Source: an uncultured Clostridia bacterium (GTDB taxonomy: Bacteria > Bacillota > Clostridia > Oscillospirales > Acutalibacteraceae). From it: DNA of 64,000 bases. The DNA lies in NCBI GenBank assembly GCA_944384835.1, contig CALWUU010000036.1, forward strand, positions 1 through 64,000, read 5' to 3'. Below the pieces are notes generated by a model that did no database searches, was not told the DNA's origin, and saw only the letters and a program-made list of their open reading frames with translations. This document shows positions 15,717 to 24,800 of this stretch, in pieces (position 1 is the stretch's first letter; each line of letters starts with the position of its first letter). Made by a program: the position numbers and the translations under genes.

Positions 15717-18398
15717 GTGGATTGGCAAAATTTATCGAAGGAGGAATGTATAAAAAAACTGGAAACCAATCAAAACAAAGGATTATCCACACCTCAAGTG
15801 AAAAAAAGATTGGAACAATATGGAACAAACGAGTTATCCCATAAAAAGAAAAATGGATTTTTCAAAAAATTTATCAGTCAGTTTTCTGACTTTATGGTCA
15901 TTATTCTGCTGATAGCCGCTGCAGTGTCGTTTATTACATCTCTCATTCGTCATGATATGGACTTTATAGATTCTATTATCATTTTAACGATAGTAGTTGT
16001 AAATGCTTTTACAGGCGTCATACAGGAAAGCAGAGCGGAAAAAGCAATAGAAGCCCTAAAAAAATTATCTTCTCCGCAGGCAACGGTTATAAGAGACGGA
16101 AAAGAGTTGAAAATAGATTCTTCCGGTCTGGTGCCGGGAGACATTGTTGTGCTTTCAACGGGAGATATGGTACCTGCGGACTTAAGAATTTTGGAATCTT
16201 ATAGCATGAAAGCAGAAGAGTCTGCTTTAACAGGAGAGTCCGTACCTGTTGAAAAAAGTCCCAACGGTATTTTTTCCGGCAATACACCCATTGGCGACCG
16301 AACCAATATGCTGTTTTCAGGCAGCAGTATTACTGCAGGCAGAGGAAAAGGCGTTGTTGTTGCTACTGCTATGAAAACAGAGGTAGGAAAAATAGCCCAC
16401 ATGATTAATACGGAAGAAACACCGCAGACACCGCTGCAAAATCATTTGGAAAAAACCAGCAAAATTTTAGGTATCGGTGCGCTGATTATCTGCGGTATTA
16501 TCTTTGTTTTAGGACTGTTCCAGCATATATCTCCATTGGAAATGTTTATGATTTCTATCAGTTTGGCAGTTGCGGCTATTCCAGAAGGTTTGCCTGTGAT
16601 TGTAACCATTGTTTTGGCAATGGGAGTAAAACGTATGGCAACAAACCGTGCGATTATCCGACGGCTTCCGGCAGTGGAAACCCTTGGAGGAGCCAGTGTA
16701 ATATGTTCTGATAAAACAGGAACCCTGACGCAGAATAAAATGACTGTGGTAGAAATTGCAGACAGTGAACATGTGTTGGATTTAAGAGGGACTGAACCGG
16801 AATTTATTTTGAATTTGACCGTCTTATGCAACAATTGTACGGTATCAGCGGAACGGGTCAATGGTGATCCTACGGAAGCTGCCCTGGTAATTGCGTCTAA
16901 AAATAAAAAAAATTTATTGGAGCAGCAGTATCCGCGTATCAAGGAAATCCCTTTTTCATCAGATCGTAAACGTATGACGACCATACACCGCTTGCATACA
17001 GGGGGATACCGCATTATTACAAAAGGCGCTCCGGACGTGCTGCTGAATTTATGCACAGGAGTACATATTCAAAATAACAGTCATACGCTGACAGCTTCCG
17101 TAAAAAACCGTATTATGCATAGAAACAGCGATATGGCTTCTCGCTCTCTTAGAGTATTGGGGGTTGCGTATAAAGATGTAACAGAGCTGCCAGGCGGAGA
17201 AAAAATGATAGAAAGCAATTTGACTTTTTGTGGTTTAATCGGCATGATTGACCCGCCGCGTCCTGAAGCAAAAGAAGCGGTTTATATGTGCAAGCAGGCA
17301 GGTATTCGTCCTGTTATGATTACGGGAGACCATGTTGCTACAGCCACGGCAATTGGCAGAGAGTTAGGGATTCTCGATGAAAACGGTATGGCCTTGACAG
17401 GCGCTCAGTTAGACCAAATGGATCAGCATCAGCTGGAAAAAGAAATTTACAAGTATTGTGTGTATGCGAGAGTATCGCCTGCGCATAAAGTTCGAATTGT
17501 AAAAGCGTTTCAGGCCCGAGGAGAAGTGGTTGCTATGACAGGCGACGGTGTCAATGACGCCCCTGCCTTAAAAGCTGCGGACATTGGCTGTGCCATGGGA
17601 CAGTCGGGCACAGATGTTGCCAAAGGCGCTTCAGATTTGATTTTGACTGACGACAATTTTTCGACCATTGTGTCCGCGGTCAAGGAAGGAAGAGGGATTT
17701 ATGAAAATATACGTAAGACAATCCATTTTTTGATCTCGTGTAATATTGGCGAGATTATGACCATTTTAACAGCCTTTATTCTCGGCATGCCAAGTCCTTT
17801 ATTGGCAATTCAATTGTTGTGGGTCAATTTGGTAACGGATTCTCTGCCGGCGCTTGCGTTGGGAGTAGACCCTATTGATGACGATATTATGAAACGAAAA
17901 CCGTTACAGCAAAGTAAAAGTTTGTTTGGAAACGGGATGAGCTATAATATTATCATAGAAGGATGTATGATAGGTGCGTTATCTATGCTAGCCTTTACCA
18001 TTGGACGCATATTTTTTGACGGTACAGCAGCGGAACCGCTTATTGGCAGAACCATGGCTTTTGCAGTGCTTAGTCTGTCGCAAGTAGCCCATGCGTTTAA
18101 TATGAGGTCGGAGCAATCTATTTTCCGTATTGGAGTGTTTAAAAACCGTAAATTAGTTATGGCGGCTCTGGCTTGTATTGCCTTGCAGATAAGCGTTATT
18201 TTGATTCCGCCCCTTGCGGCTGTATTCAAAACTGCTCATTTGGGTATTTTACAATGGGCAATTGTAATCGGTCTGGCATTGGTGCCTCTTATTGTTGTGG
18301 AAATGGAAAAACTGTTATTCCGCATGATAAAATCATTATTTCCACGAAAAGAAAAGCCAAATAAAAAGGTAAGTAAGAAAAAAGTAAAACAAATCTGA
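15717..18398 (+). CDS. Type II (Ca2+-type) cation-translocating P-type ATPase
   Basis: An 893-residue membrane pump resembling bacterial and SERCA/PMCA-like Ca2+ ATPases. It contains an N-terminal cation_ATPase_N region, actuator motif LTGES (about residue 170), the M4 motif AAIPEGLP (about 287), phosphorylation site DKTGTLTQNKM with D332, nucleotide-binding KGAPD, hinge TGDGVNDAPAL (about 608), and six C-terminal membrane segments. The PEGLP ion-binding motif and the GDPTEAAL region fit Ca2+ export. Mn2+ transport cannot be excluded by eye. GTG start with GGGGGG upstream. It is monocistronic, ending at a strong hairpin. Confidence 0.93.
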   Translation: MDWQNLSKEECIKKLETNQNKGLSTPQVKKRLEQYGTNELSHKKKNGFFKKFISQFSDFMVIILLIAAAVSFITSLIRHDMDFIDSIIILTIVVVNAFTGVIQESRAEKAIEALKKLSSPQATVIRDGKELKIDSSGLVPGDIVVLSTGDMVPADLRILESYSMKAEESALTGESVPVEKSPNGIFSGNTPIGDRTNMLFSGSSITAGRGKGVVVATAMKTEVGKIAHMINTEETPQTPLQNHLEKTSKILGIGALIICGIIFVLGLFQHISPLEMFMISISLAVAAIPEGLPVIVTIVLAMGVKRMATNRAIIRRLPAVETLGGASVICSDKTGTLTQNKMTVVEIADSEHVLDLRGTEPEFILNLTVLCNNCTVSAERVNGDPTEAALVIASKNKKNLLEQQYPRIKEIPFSSDRKRMTTIHRLHTGGYRIITKGAPDVLLNLCTGVHIQNNSHTLTASVKNRIMHRNSDMASRSLRVLGVAYKDVTELPGGEKMIESNLTFCGLIGMIDPPRPEAKEAVYMCKQAGIRPVMITGDHVATATAIGRELGILDENGMALTGAQLDQMDQHQLEKEIYKYCVYARVSPAHKVRIVKAFQARGEVVAMTGDGVNDAPALKAADIGCAMGQSGTDVAKGASDLILTDDNFSTIVSAVKEGRGIYENIRKTIHFLISCNIGEIMTILTAFILGMPSPLLAIQLLWVNLVTDSLPALALGVDPIDDDIMKRKPLQQSKSLFGNGMSYNIIIEGCMIGALSMLAFTIGRIFFDGTAAEPLIGRTMAFAVLSLSQVAHAFNMRSEQSIFRIGVFKNRKLVMAALACIALQISVILIPPLAAVFKTAHLGILQWAIVIGLALVPLIVVEMEKLLFRMIKSLFPRKEKPNKKVSKKKVKQI

Positions 18399-18463
18399 CG
18401 GACGGTTATGACAGAATAATAACAGGGTGGGTGTTTGGGAATCCGCAGTGGAATAAAAATCAT

Positions 18464-18495
18464 AAAAAGCGTATGTGTTACACATACGCTTTTTT
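18464..18495 (+). terminator. Bidirectional terminator after the P-type ATPase
   Basis: AAAAAGCGTATGTGT and its exact complement form a 15-bp stem, T-rich on one side and A-rich on the other, so it can work in both directions. Confidence 0.85.
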
Positions 18496-18597
18496 CATTC
18501 AGTAATGGATTTATTTTTTCGCCGTATTGCCGCTTGGCAAATATGTGCTTTGAATATATCTCTATGAAAAGTGCCGGGCATAAAATACTTATGTCAT

Positions 18598-18954
18598 TTA
18601 TATAAATTTTTCGGCATCCAGCTTTCGAATGGATTGTGCAGGGTTTTCCGCTGCTATGGCATTTTCCGGTACATCACGGGTTACGACGCTTCCGGCTCCT
18701 ACAATTGCGTTTTCTCCTATGGTTACTCCAGACAATATAATGGAATTTGCGCCGATCCACGCGTTCTTTTTAATATGAACATTTTTTACTGTCAGCACAG
18801 GACGGTCATAGAAATTATGATTATTGGTGACAATAGAACCCTCTATGGCAATTTGTACGTCATCGTCAATATAAATATTGCCTGCGGACATACATTTCAA
18901 ATAAGGCTTAATTGCAACACGGCTTCCAATATACAAATTTTCAGCAATAATCAT
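18598..18954 (-). pseudogene. Hexapeptide-repeat sugar O-acetyltransferase, N-terminally truncated
   Basis: The frame codes left-handed beta-helix turns (IYIDDDVQIAIEGSIVTNNH, VHIKKNAWIGANSIILSGVTIGENAIVGAGSVVTRDVPENAIAAENPAQSIRKL), typical of maltose/galactoside acetyltransferases. The catalytic-type His region NNHNFYDRP is kept. Reading upstream in frame gives further family-like sequence (EGWGESYNITAPLY) before a TAG near 19015, with no start codon or ribosome-binding site. The Met at 18954 is therefore internal. Full-length relatives are about 180-210 residues; here only about 135 remain. It is probably a decayed gene. Confidence 0.75.
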
Positions 18955-19309
18955 ATAAAGCGGCGCAGTAATATTGTAGGATTCCCCCCAGCCTTCCTGT
19001 AAATAATTTGTCTAAAAGAAAGTTGTATTTTTCAGAAAAAGCAATATATGATTTATTTTAAATAAAATTTAGGCGGTTCTGCGTATTTCTTGTTCTCTCT
19101 GTTTGTTCGGAATGCGCAAATCTATTCTGATTTCTTCCATATTGCTTCAACTTCTTTGATATAATTGGCTTCATTATAGTTTCTGTGTGTTACTTCGTCA
19201 AATATCATTTATACAAACGGTTATTTTGAAAAATGCTCTGTGTGCATAGGAACAATGAATTGCTGTGGAACGTTTTTATTTCCATTTATCATATTCCCAT
19301 ATAAAACAT
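18955..19309 (-). other. Decayed region upstream of the acetyltransferase remnant
   Basis: No intact gene. A minus-strand frame at 19122-19208 encodes MIFDEVTHRNYNEANYIKEV and eight more residues before a stop, which reads like the beginning of a real protein. A second short frame from about 19138 reads MEEIRIDLRIPNKQREQEIR. Neither has a recognised family. They look like frameshifted pieces of an eroded gene. Confidence 0.4.
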
Positions 19310-19338
19310 TTGACTTTTTATTTTTCATATGATATATT
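19310..19338 (+). promoter_or_regulatory. Promoter of the GntR-ABC operon
   Basis: TTGACT (19310-19315), a 17-base spacer and TATATT (19333-19338). Confidence 0.7.
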
Positions 19339-19342
19339 ACAA

Positions 19343-19365
19343 CTGTATTAATTTAAATAGTACAG
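19343..19365 (+). promoter_or_regulatory. Candidate YtrA-type operator
   Basis: An imperfect palindrome, CTGTATTA at one end and TAGTACAG at the other, with an AT-rich centre. It begins 5 bases after the -10 of the GntR operon, where a bound repressor would block initiation. Autoregulation is inferred from YtrA-family behaviour. Confidence 0.55.
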
Positions 19366-19388
19366 TTATTACAGATAGGAGGGAGTTT

Positions 19389-19772
19389 ATGTTCACATTG
19401 GATTATCAAAGCAGGCTGCCAATTTATGAGCAGTTATATAAATCTATCATTAAAATGGCATCGCTGGGCGTAATGGAGCCAAATGAAAAACTTCCTTCCG
19501 TACGGGCATTGGGGCAGCAGTTAGGAGTAAATCCCAATACGGTACAAAAAGCCTATCAAATGCTGGAAAGAGATCAAATTATCTATTCTATACCGGGAAA
19601 AGGCTCCTTCATTTCACCGGATTTATCCAGTGTAGATGTGAAAAAATCAGAGGCATTGGAAAAAGTTGCGCTGGCGGTAAAAGAAGCGATTGACCACGGC
19701 GTAGACAAACATGAGCTGATGCAATATATTGAACAGTTATTGAGTATAGAAAGCGCAGGTGAAGAGACATGA
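19389..19772 (+). CDS. GntR family regulator, YtrA subfamily
   Basis: A 127-residue regulator. It has a GntR winged-helix domain (about 1-75, SRLPIYEQLYKSIIKMASLGVMEP, LPSVRALGQQLGVNPNTVQKAYQMLE) and only a short helical C-terminus, the hallmark of the YtrA subfamily that controls ABC transporter operons. ATG 19389 follows AGGAGGGAG; the frame extends upstream without a ribosome-binding site. Its TGA overlaps the start of the ABC ATPase gene (ATGA), so it is the first gene of a three-gene operon whose expression it likely represses. Confidence 0.9.
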   Translation: MFTLDYQSRLPIYEQLYKSIIKMASLGVMEPNEKLPSVRALGQQLGVNPNTVQKAYQMLERDQIIYSIPGKGSFISPDLSSVDVKKSEALEKVALAVKEAIDHGVDKHELMQYIEQLLSIESAGEET

Positions 19773-20668
19773 TTCAGGTGGAACGTCTTACAAAAAAATT
19801 TCAGTCTCATATCGCATTAAACCAAATTTCCGTTTCTGTACAGGCAGGTTCTGTGTTTGGTCTGGTTGGTTCCAATGGAGCCGGTAAATCTACCTTGCTC
19901 AGGACAATTGCCGGCATTTACAAGCCGGACAGCGGTTCTGTTTCCATTGATGGAGCACCTATTTTTGAGCATCCTGATGTAAAAAATGATATTTTCTTTA
20001 TTTCAGATTTTCCATATTTTATTCCTCAGAGCAACATGAGAGAAATGTCAAAGTTTTATAAAAAACTATATGCCAACTGGAGCAATGAGAGGTACTGTGA
20101 ACTGTGTTCTCTGTTTCCTATTGATGAAAAGATGAAAATTTCCAGTATGTCTAAAGGTATGCAAAGGCAGGTAGCGTTAATTTGCGCTTTATCCACTCAA
20201 CCAAAAGTATTGTTAATGGATGAAATTTTTGACGGACTTGACCCTGTTATGCGCCAATTGCTGAAAAAGTTATTGGCAAGAGAAGTGGCCGAACGGAATA
20301 TAACGGTTATGATTGCTTCCCATAATTTACGTGAATTGGAAGATGTATGCGACCATGTGGGGCTTCTTCACCAAGGAGGCGTTGTATTTGAACAGGAATT
20401 AGATCATTTAAAACTGAATCTTCATAAGCTGCAAGCAGTATTTAAACCTATGATTGCAGCAGATGAATTGGCAGATTTTGATATACTGAAATTTGAAGTA
20501 AAGGGTTCATTGGTAAATATGGTCATACGCGGCGACAAAGGGGCTATTTCCAGACGAATAGAGGCGCTTAAGCCGATTTATTATGAAATGCTGCCTTTGA
20601 CGCTGGAAGAAATATTTATTAGTGAAATGGAGGTATCCGGTTATGACATTGACAAAATCATATCATAA
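19769..20668 (+). CDS. ABC transporter ATP-binding protein (YtrB-like)
   Basis: A 299-residue ATPase. Walker A is GLVGSNGAGKSTLLRTIAGIY (near residue 35), Walker B VLLMDEIFDGLDP (about 150), and H-loop IASHNLRELEDVCDH. The signature is the divergent MSKGMQRQ (about 130). A C-terminal accessory region of about 90 residues follows. It overlaps the regulator upstream and the permease downstream, forming a YtrABC-like unit. In Bacillus, YtrA-type operons respond to cell-wall antibiotics; the substrate here is unknown. Confidence 0.88.
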   Translation: MIQVERLTKKFQSHIALNQISVSVQAGSVFGLVGSNGAGKSTLLRTIAGIYKPDSGSVSIDGAPIFEHPDVKNDIFFISDFPYFIPQSNMREMSKFYKKLYANWSNERYCELCSLFPIDEKMKISSMSKGMQRQVALICALSTQPKVLLMDEIFDGLDPVMRQLLKKLLAREVAERNITVMIASHNLRELEDVCDHVGLLHQGGVVFEQELDHLKLNLHKLQAVFKPMIAADELADFDILKFEVKGSLVNMVIRGDKGAISRRIEALKPIYYEMLPLTLEEIFISEMEVSGYDIDKIIS

Positions 20669-22568
20669 TGGTTTTCGGCAATGGTGGTCTATCTATACAT
20701 GGTCTTTAAAAAAGCAAAGCAGTATTGGCATTATTTATTTGATTTTGTTATGTCTTGCGCTGCCTTTTCTCTTAGGTCTTATTTTGTTTTATTATATTAA
20801 AAATAATCAGCATGTGCTTACAGATATCAATGTAGTAAATGGATTAGATGCATTATTTGTGTTTTTTGTCATACCGGGTACGTTGATATTTGTTTTTATT
20901 ACCGCGATTTTGTTATTTCGGTTTATGCATAACAAACGCAGTACAGATTTTTATCATACGCTGCCTGTTTCGCGCACCGCAATGTTTTATGGAAGATTTT
21001 TAGCCGGATTTACCATTTTAGCTGTTCCATTGATTATTTGCTGCTGTATTACCGCAATTGTATTGGTTTGTGTTCAAGGCAGCACAAATATATTGGTCAT
21101 GCCGTACGGCACGCTGTTTTTGTATATGCTGTATTTGCTCCTTATGATTCTGGTTACTTATACATTTACTGTTTTTATGGCAGTGTGCAGCGGAACCACA
21201 TTTAATTCCATTATTTCCGCTATTGCAATTAATGTTGCGTATCCTCTTTTTATGTACTTGTTAGTCATAACAGTAGAGCTTTTACTTCCTGGTTTTACCA
21301 TGGAAGGGTTCACCACTATTTTAACGGCAGGCTCCCCATATATAGCGTCATTTGTTCCTGTGTTTTTTGTTGGCAACAGCAGGCAGGGAATGACAATGAA
21401 TGCGGATATGATAGCGTTTTTTGTATGGTGGGCTTTGATTACTGTGGTTATGATTGCTGCTGGATGGCTGCTATACCGTGCAAGAAAAAGTGAAAGTGCG
21501 GAAGGGAGAAAAGCGTATCCGGTACCGCAGATTATTATTCGTACAGTTGTATCAGGCGCTGTTGGTATTGGCATAGGATATATTCTGTTCGGTACCATCG
21601 GAGGTACGGTTAGTTTCTTTGCCGGTGTTGTAGTCGGCGCCGCAATTGCGCATATTATCATTGAAGTGTTATATGCAAGAGGATTCCGTACTTTATTGAA
21701 ATCGTTGCCTTATTTAGGGGGATTTTTAGTATTGTTCGGCATTTATTATGCCATATTGGCCACAGGCTGTTTTGGATACGATACAAAGGTACCGCTTGCC
21801 AATCAGGTAGAGAGTGTAGATGTGGAATTGGATAATACCGTAAAAAATGAAATATTAGATCAAAACGGCAATATCATCGGAAGCACCACACCTGTGCACT
21901 TACAGGACAGAAGTTCCATTGAAGCTGTTATCAGCTGGCATCAGGCTACGGTAGATCAAAATCGTGAAAATCATTATCCATATGAACTGTCCGGCCATAA
22001 CTTTGACGGCAAAGTAACATATCATTTAAAAGACGGTAGTACCTTGACCCGAACGGTAGAATATTTCTATGAAATGGATGAGGGAGAGACAAACAGCATA
22101 CCTTCCAATCAACAAATACAAAAAATTTTGTTGGAAGCGCAGGAGGAATATATTCAAAAAGCAAATTTTGTTTTTTATATGGAACCTCAGGCGTTAAGTT
22201 CCATACAGGTCACAAAAGAAAGTACAAATGTAAGCAACTATATTACCGAGGCAGGACAGAAAGAAACATTGATGCAAATGCTGCAGCAGGATATAAAGCG
22301 GCAGGCAAGCAGCACGTTAAGCACTGATGCTTCCGCCAATGAGTCTATTCTTTCGGAAAATACCGCTGCTGACACAGAAGAAAATATGATTTTGTTATCT
22401 ATTAGTACAGTATCTTTTGTTCCTTCACCAAATAGTACTTTCAAGGAATTCATTCCCTATTACAATGGAGAAATTAGACTATCCCAGCCGAATTATTCGT
22501 GTACGATTTATGAATCACAATTCCCGAATACTTATCAATATTTGTTGGATAACGGTTTTATAGCATAA
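20643..22568 (+). CDS. ABC-2 type permease of the GntR-linked operon
   Basis: A 641-residue membrane protein. The N-terminal half has about six membrane segments, including the family motif RFMHNKRSTDFYHTLPVSRTAMF near residue 100. It is followed by several more hydrophobic stretches up to about residue 375 and a hydrophilic C-terminal part of about 265 residues that is probably extracytoplasmic. ATG 20643 is preferred over an in-frame ATG 21 bases upstream because GGAGG sits 9 bases before it. It overlaps the ATPase gene, indicating co-translation. A terminator follows. Confidence 0.85.
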   Translation: MTLTKSYHNGFRQWWSIYTWSLKKQSSIGIIYLILLCLALPFLLGLILFYYIKNNQHVLTDINVVNGLDALFVFFVIPGTLIFVFITAILLFRFMHNKRSTDFYHTLPVSRTAMFYGRFLAGFTILAVPLIICCCITAIVLVCVQGSTNILVMPYGTLFLYMLYLLLMILVTYTFTVFMAVCSGTTFNSIISAIAINVAYPLFMYLLVITVELLLPGFTMEGFTTILTAGSPYIASFVPVFFVGNSRQGMTMNADMIAFFVWWALITVVMIAAGWLLYRARKSESAEGRKAYPVPQIIIRTVVSGAVGIGIGYILFGTIGGTVSFFAGVVVGAAIAHIIIEVLYARGFRTLLKSLPYLGGFLVLFGIYYAILATGCFGYDTKVPLANQVESVDVELDNTVKNEILDQNGNIIGSTTPVHLQDRSSIEAVISWHQATVDQNRENHYPYELSGHNFDGKVTYHLKDGSTLTRTVEYFYEMDEGETNSIPSNQQIQKILLEAQEEYIQKANFVFYMEPQALSSIQVTKESTNVSNYITEAGQKETLMQMLQQDIKRQASSTLSTDASANESILSENTAADTEENMILLSISTVSFVPSPNSTFKEFIPYYNGEIRLSQPNYSCTIYESQFPNTYQYLLDNGFIA

Positions 22569-22574
22569 AATTTT

Positions 22575-22612
22575 AAAAAATGCATTCTATTAACATAGAG
22601 TGCATTTTTTAT
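22575..22612 (+). terminator. Terminator of the GntR-ABC operon
   Basis: A 14-bp stem with one G-U pair, centred on 22592, ends in a T-run. Confidence 0.8.
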
Positions 22613-22638
22613 TTTTACAAAAAGAATCGCATAATTTT

Positions 22639-22650
22639 ACATACGTATGT
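22639..22650 (+). promoter_or_regulatory. Perfect 12-bp palindrome before the carboxypeptidase gene
   Basis: ACATACGTATGT is self-complementary and lies 65 bases before the ATG. A GATAAT -10 candidate lies at 22661-22666, but no good -35 was found. It may be an operator. Confidence 0.3.
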
Positions 22651-22714
22651 CAATGATATGGATAATAAACGAAACATACATAAAGGAATACTTTGTGTAA
22701 CGGAGGAATTATAG

Positions 22715-23782
22715 ATGGCAAAAAAAATACTACCATATATGGCAAGTTTTCTTGCAGTCTTGTTTATCATTCCGTTTTTATCTACGCAGGTTGCCGGAGA
22801 AGAAGTAACTTTTGAAACCAATTCAAAAGCATTGTATATGGTAGATTTAAACACGCAGGAAGTGGTGTATGAAAAAAATGCCCAGCTGCAATTAGAACCG
22901 GCTTCCTGTACCAAAATAATGACGTATATTATTGCGGTGGAAACCATTTCTGATTTAGAGAATACGAAAATAACAGCAGGCAGTCATGTATCCGCTATGC
23001 TTGAGGGAACAGACAGTTCGTTATCCGGCATTCGGCAGGGAGAACAGTTGACCGCATTGCAGCTTTTAAATTGCATGATGATACCTTCAGGAAATGACGC
23101 GGCACTTGTTTTGGCGGAATATATAGGTAATGGAGATGTAAACAAATTTGTGGATAAAATGAATGAAAAGGCAGCAGAATTGGGTTGCACCAATACACAT
23201 TTTGCCAATCCTCACGGTTTGCATGACGACAACCATTATACTACGGCACAGGATCTTTATAAGATTACAAAGTACGCGATGACACTGCCGTATTTTATGG
23301 ATATTGTAACGAAAACGGAATATACATTACCGCCTACCAATTTATATACTGGGGAACGCACCATCTATTCAACCAATAAAATGATGGATAAAAATGAACC
23401 TGTATATTACGAGCCGTATATTCAGGGAATTAAAACAGGATTCCATGATGAAGCGGGATACTGTTTGGTCACTACCGCTCAACAAGATGAGCAGAGGTAT
23501 ATGATTATAGCTTTGGGCGCCCCAATAGGTGATGTTCATGGTGAAATGCTGGATACAAAAAATTTATATGATTGGGCGTTTCAAGGATTTCAGGAAAGCA
23601 GTCCTGTGTTAGCGCACAATGTGTATCCGGAGATAAAACGAGAACAAATATGGGATAAAATCAATACGGTGATTTCTTCCCCTTGGTTTGTTGCTATATG
23701 CAGTATGGTAGTTGTAATCGTGATATTGCTGTTGTCAGATTATGTGCAAAAGTATAGATGTAAGAAAAAGAAACAAAAATAA
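22715..23782 (+). CDS. D-alanyl-D-alanine carboxypeptidase (DacF/DacA type)
   Basis: A 355-residue serine DD-peptidase (S11) that trims the terminal D-Ala of peptidoglycan stem peptides outside the cell. It carries a signal peptide (about 1-29) and catalytic SCTK (S64, K67). The SGN triad is at 125-127 and KTG at 240-242. A C-terminal membrane anchor (about 327-347) is followed by a basic tail. The short form with a C-terminal helix fits the DacF/DacA group; whether it is vegetative or sporulation-specific cannot be told. The next gene starts 28 bases downstream and may be co-transcribed. Confidence 0.92.
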   Translation: MAKKILPYMASFLAVLFIIPFLSTQVAGEEVTFETNSKALYMVDLNTQEVVYEKNAQLQLEPASCTKIMTYIIAVETISDLENTKITAGSHVSAMLEGTDSSLSGIRQGEQLTALQLLNCMMIPSGNDAALVLAEYIGNGDVNKFVDKMNEKAAELGCTNTHFANPHGLHDDNHYTTAQDLYKITKYAMTLPYFMDIVTKTEYTLPPTNLYTGERTIYSTNKMMDKNEPVYYEPYIQGIKTGFHDEAGYCLVTTAQQDEQRYMIIALGAPIGDVHGEMLDTKNLYDWAFQGFQESSPVLAHNVYPEIKREQIWDKINTVISSPWFVAICSMVVVIVILLLSDYVQKYRCKKKKQK

Positions 23783-23809
23783 AAAATCAAATATAAAGGA
23801 GGCGTATCG

Positions 23810-24469
23810 GTGTTTAAACATTATAAAAGACTGATGCATCCTGTACGGACAGAACGACCCAATGCACAATATGCCCTTTTGCTTCAAGAGCAGTTGGGCG
23901 GCGCAAACGGAGAATTAAAGGCTGCCATGCAGTATATGGCACAAAGCTTTTTATATAAACAGCAAGAAATAAAAGATATGCTGATGGAAATTGCCGCGGA
24001 GGAATTCAATCATATGGAAATGATAGGCGTTACCATTCAAATGTTAAAAGGCGATTATAAGGAACACCCTCAGCATTCCTCCATACCGTCTCCTTTTGGA
24101 TTTGTAAATATGTCAGGATATCCGTTTTGCGCTGATTATATTACAATTACCGGAGATTTTGTTACAGATTTGCTTTCTGATATTGCAGATGAACAACGTT
24201 CCAAAATCATATATGAATCTTTATATTTGCAAATACAAGACAAATATGTACGGAAAACAATAGAGTATTTGCTGCACAGAGAAAAATCTCATAAACTTAC
24301 GTTTTTAGCGGCTTTAAAACAGTATGCTCATGAGGAAAGTCAATTGGAATTTGGCGCAGCGAATGATGAACGGCTGTATTTTAATTTTCAGTCTCCTCCT
24401 AAGAATCAAACCATAAAAAATCATATGGCTCCTCCACCCGGATTTTATCCTCCCAGTGAATATCACTAA
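23810..24469 (+). CDS. Manganese catalase-like (CotJC-related) ferritin-like protein
   Basis: A 219-residue ferritin-like four-helix protein. Metal-ligand motifs are NGELKAAMQYMAQ (first helix), IAAEEFNHMEMIG (second), DEQRSKIIYE (third) and LLHREKSHKLTF (fourth), as in Mn-catalase and CotJC. It is intact, unlike the truncated cotJC at the left edge, but only distantly similar to it. A Pro-rich C-terminus (MAPPPGFYPPSEYH) follows the fold. The GTG start lies 8 bases after AAAGGAGGCG. Catalase activity or a spore-coat role is plausible but unproven. Confidence 0.82.
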   Translation: MFKHYKRLMHPVRTERPNAQYALLLQEQLGGANGELKAAMQYMAQSFLYKQQEIKDMLMEIAAEEFNHMEMIGVTIQMLKGDYKEHPQHSSIPSPFGFVNMSGYPFCADYITITGDFVTDLLSDIADEQRSKIIYESLYLQIQDKYVRKTIEYLLHREKSHKLTFLAALKQYAHEESQLEFGAANDERLYFNFQSPPKNQTIKNHMAPPPGFYPPSEYH

Positions 24470-24618
24470 ATATACAATTATTGTGAAATTTAAACACTAA
24501 ATATTTTATTGGTATATACTGATTTTATGATTAATAGCTATATTTTGTATCTGTTTTTCACACAGATGTCTAGAATAAGTTTAAAATGAATACAAAACAT
24601 ATTCGGGAGGAAGGGTTT

Positions 24619-24789
24619 ATGAAAATAAAAAGTTATTCTATCAGAATTGAAGAAGACCTCTTACACAAGTTACATTATATGGCTGCATATGATGGGAGAT
24701 CTGCCAATAGTCAAGTTTTGTATTATATCAAACAAGCTGTAGCCGCATTTGAAAAGAAAAATGGTCCTATTGAAATAGAAAATAAATAG
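24619..24789 (+). CDS. Small ribbon-helix-helix (Arc-like) DNA-binding protein
   Basis: The 56 residues are MKIKSYSIRIEEDLLHKLHY followed by MAAYDGRSANSQVLYYIKQAVAAFEKK. This is the RHH pattern, a short beta strand and two helices, as in Arc/MetJ repressors. ATG 24619 follows GGGAGGAAGGG; an ATG 33 bases upstream lacks such a site. It stands alone between the Mn-catalase-like gene and a terminator, with no toxin partner. The target is unknown. Confidence 0.75.
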   Translation: MKIKSYSIRIEEDLLHKLHYMAAYDGRSANSQVLYYIKQAVAAFEKKNGPIEIENK

Positions 24790-24800
24790 TTTTTATGAAA

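Noticed and set aside
16442-17056. 204-residue minus-strand frame inside the P-type ATPase
   Set aside because: Antisense to the phosphorylation domain; the sense product has all catalytic motifs.
18571-19002. 143-residue plus-strand frame
   Set aside because: Antisense to the acetyltransferase remnant, whose minus-strand translation shows clear hexapeptide repeats.
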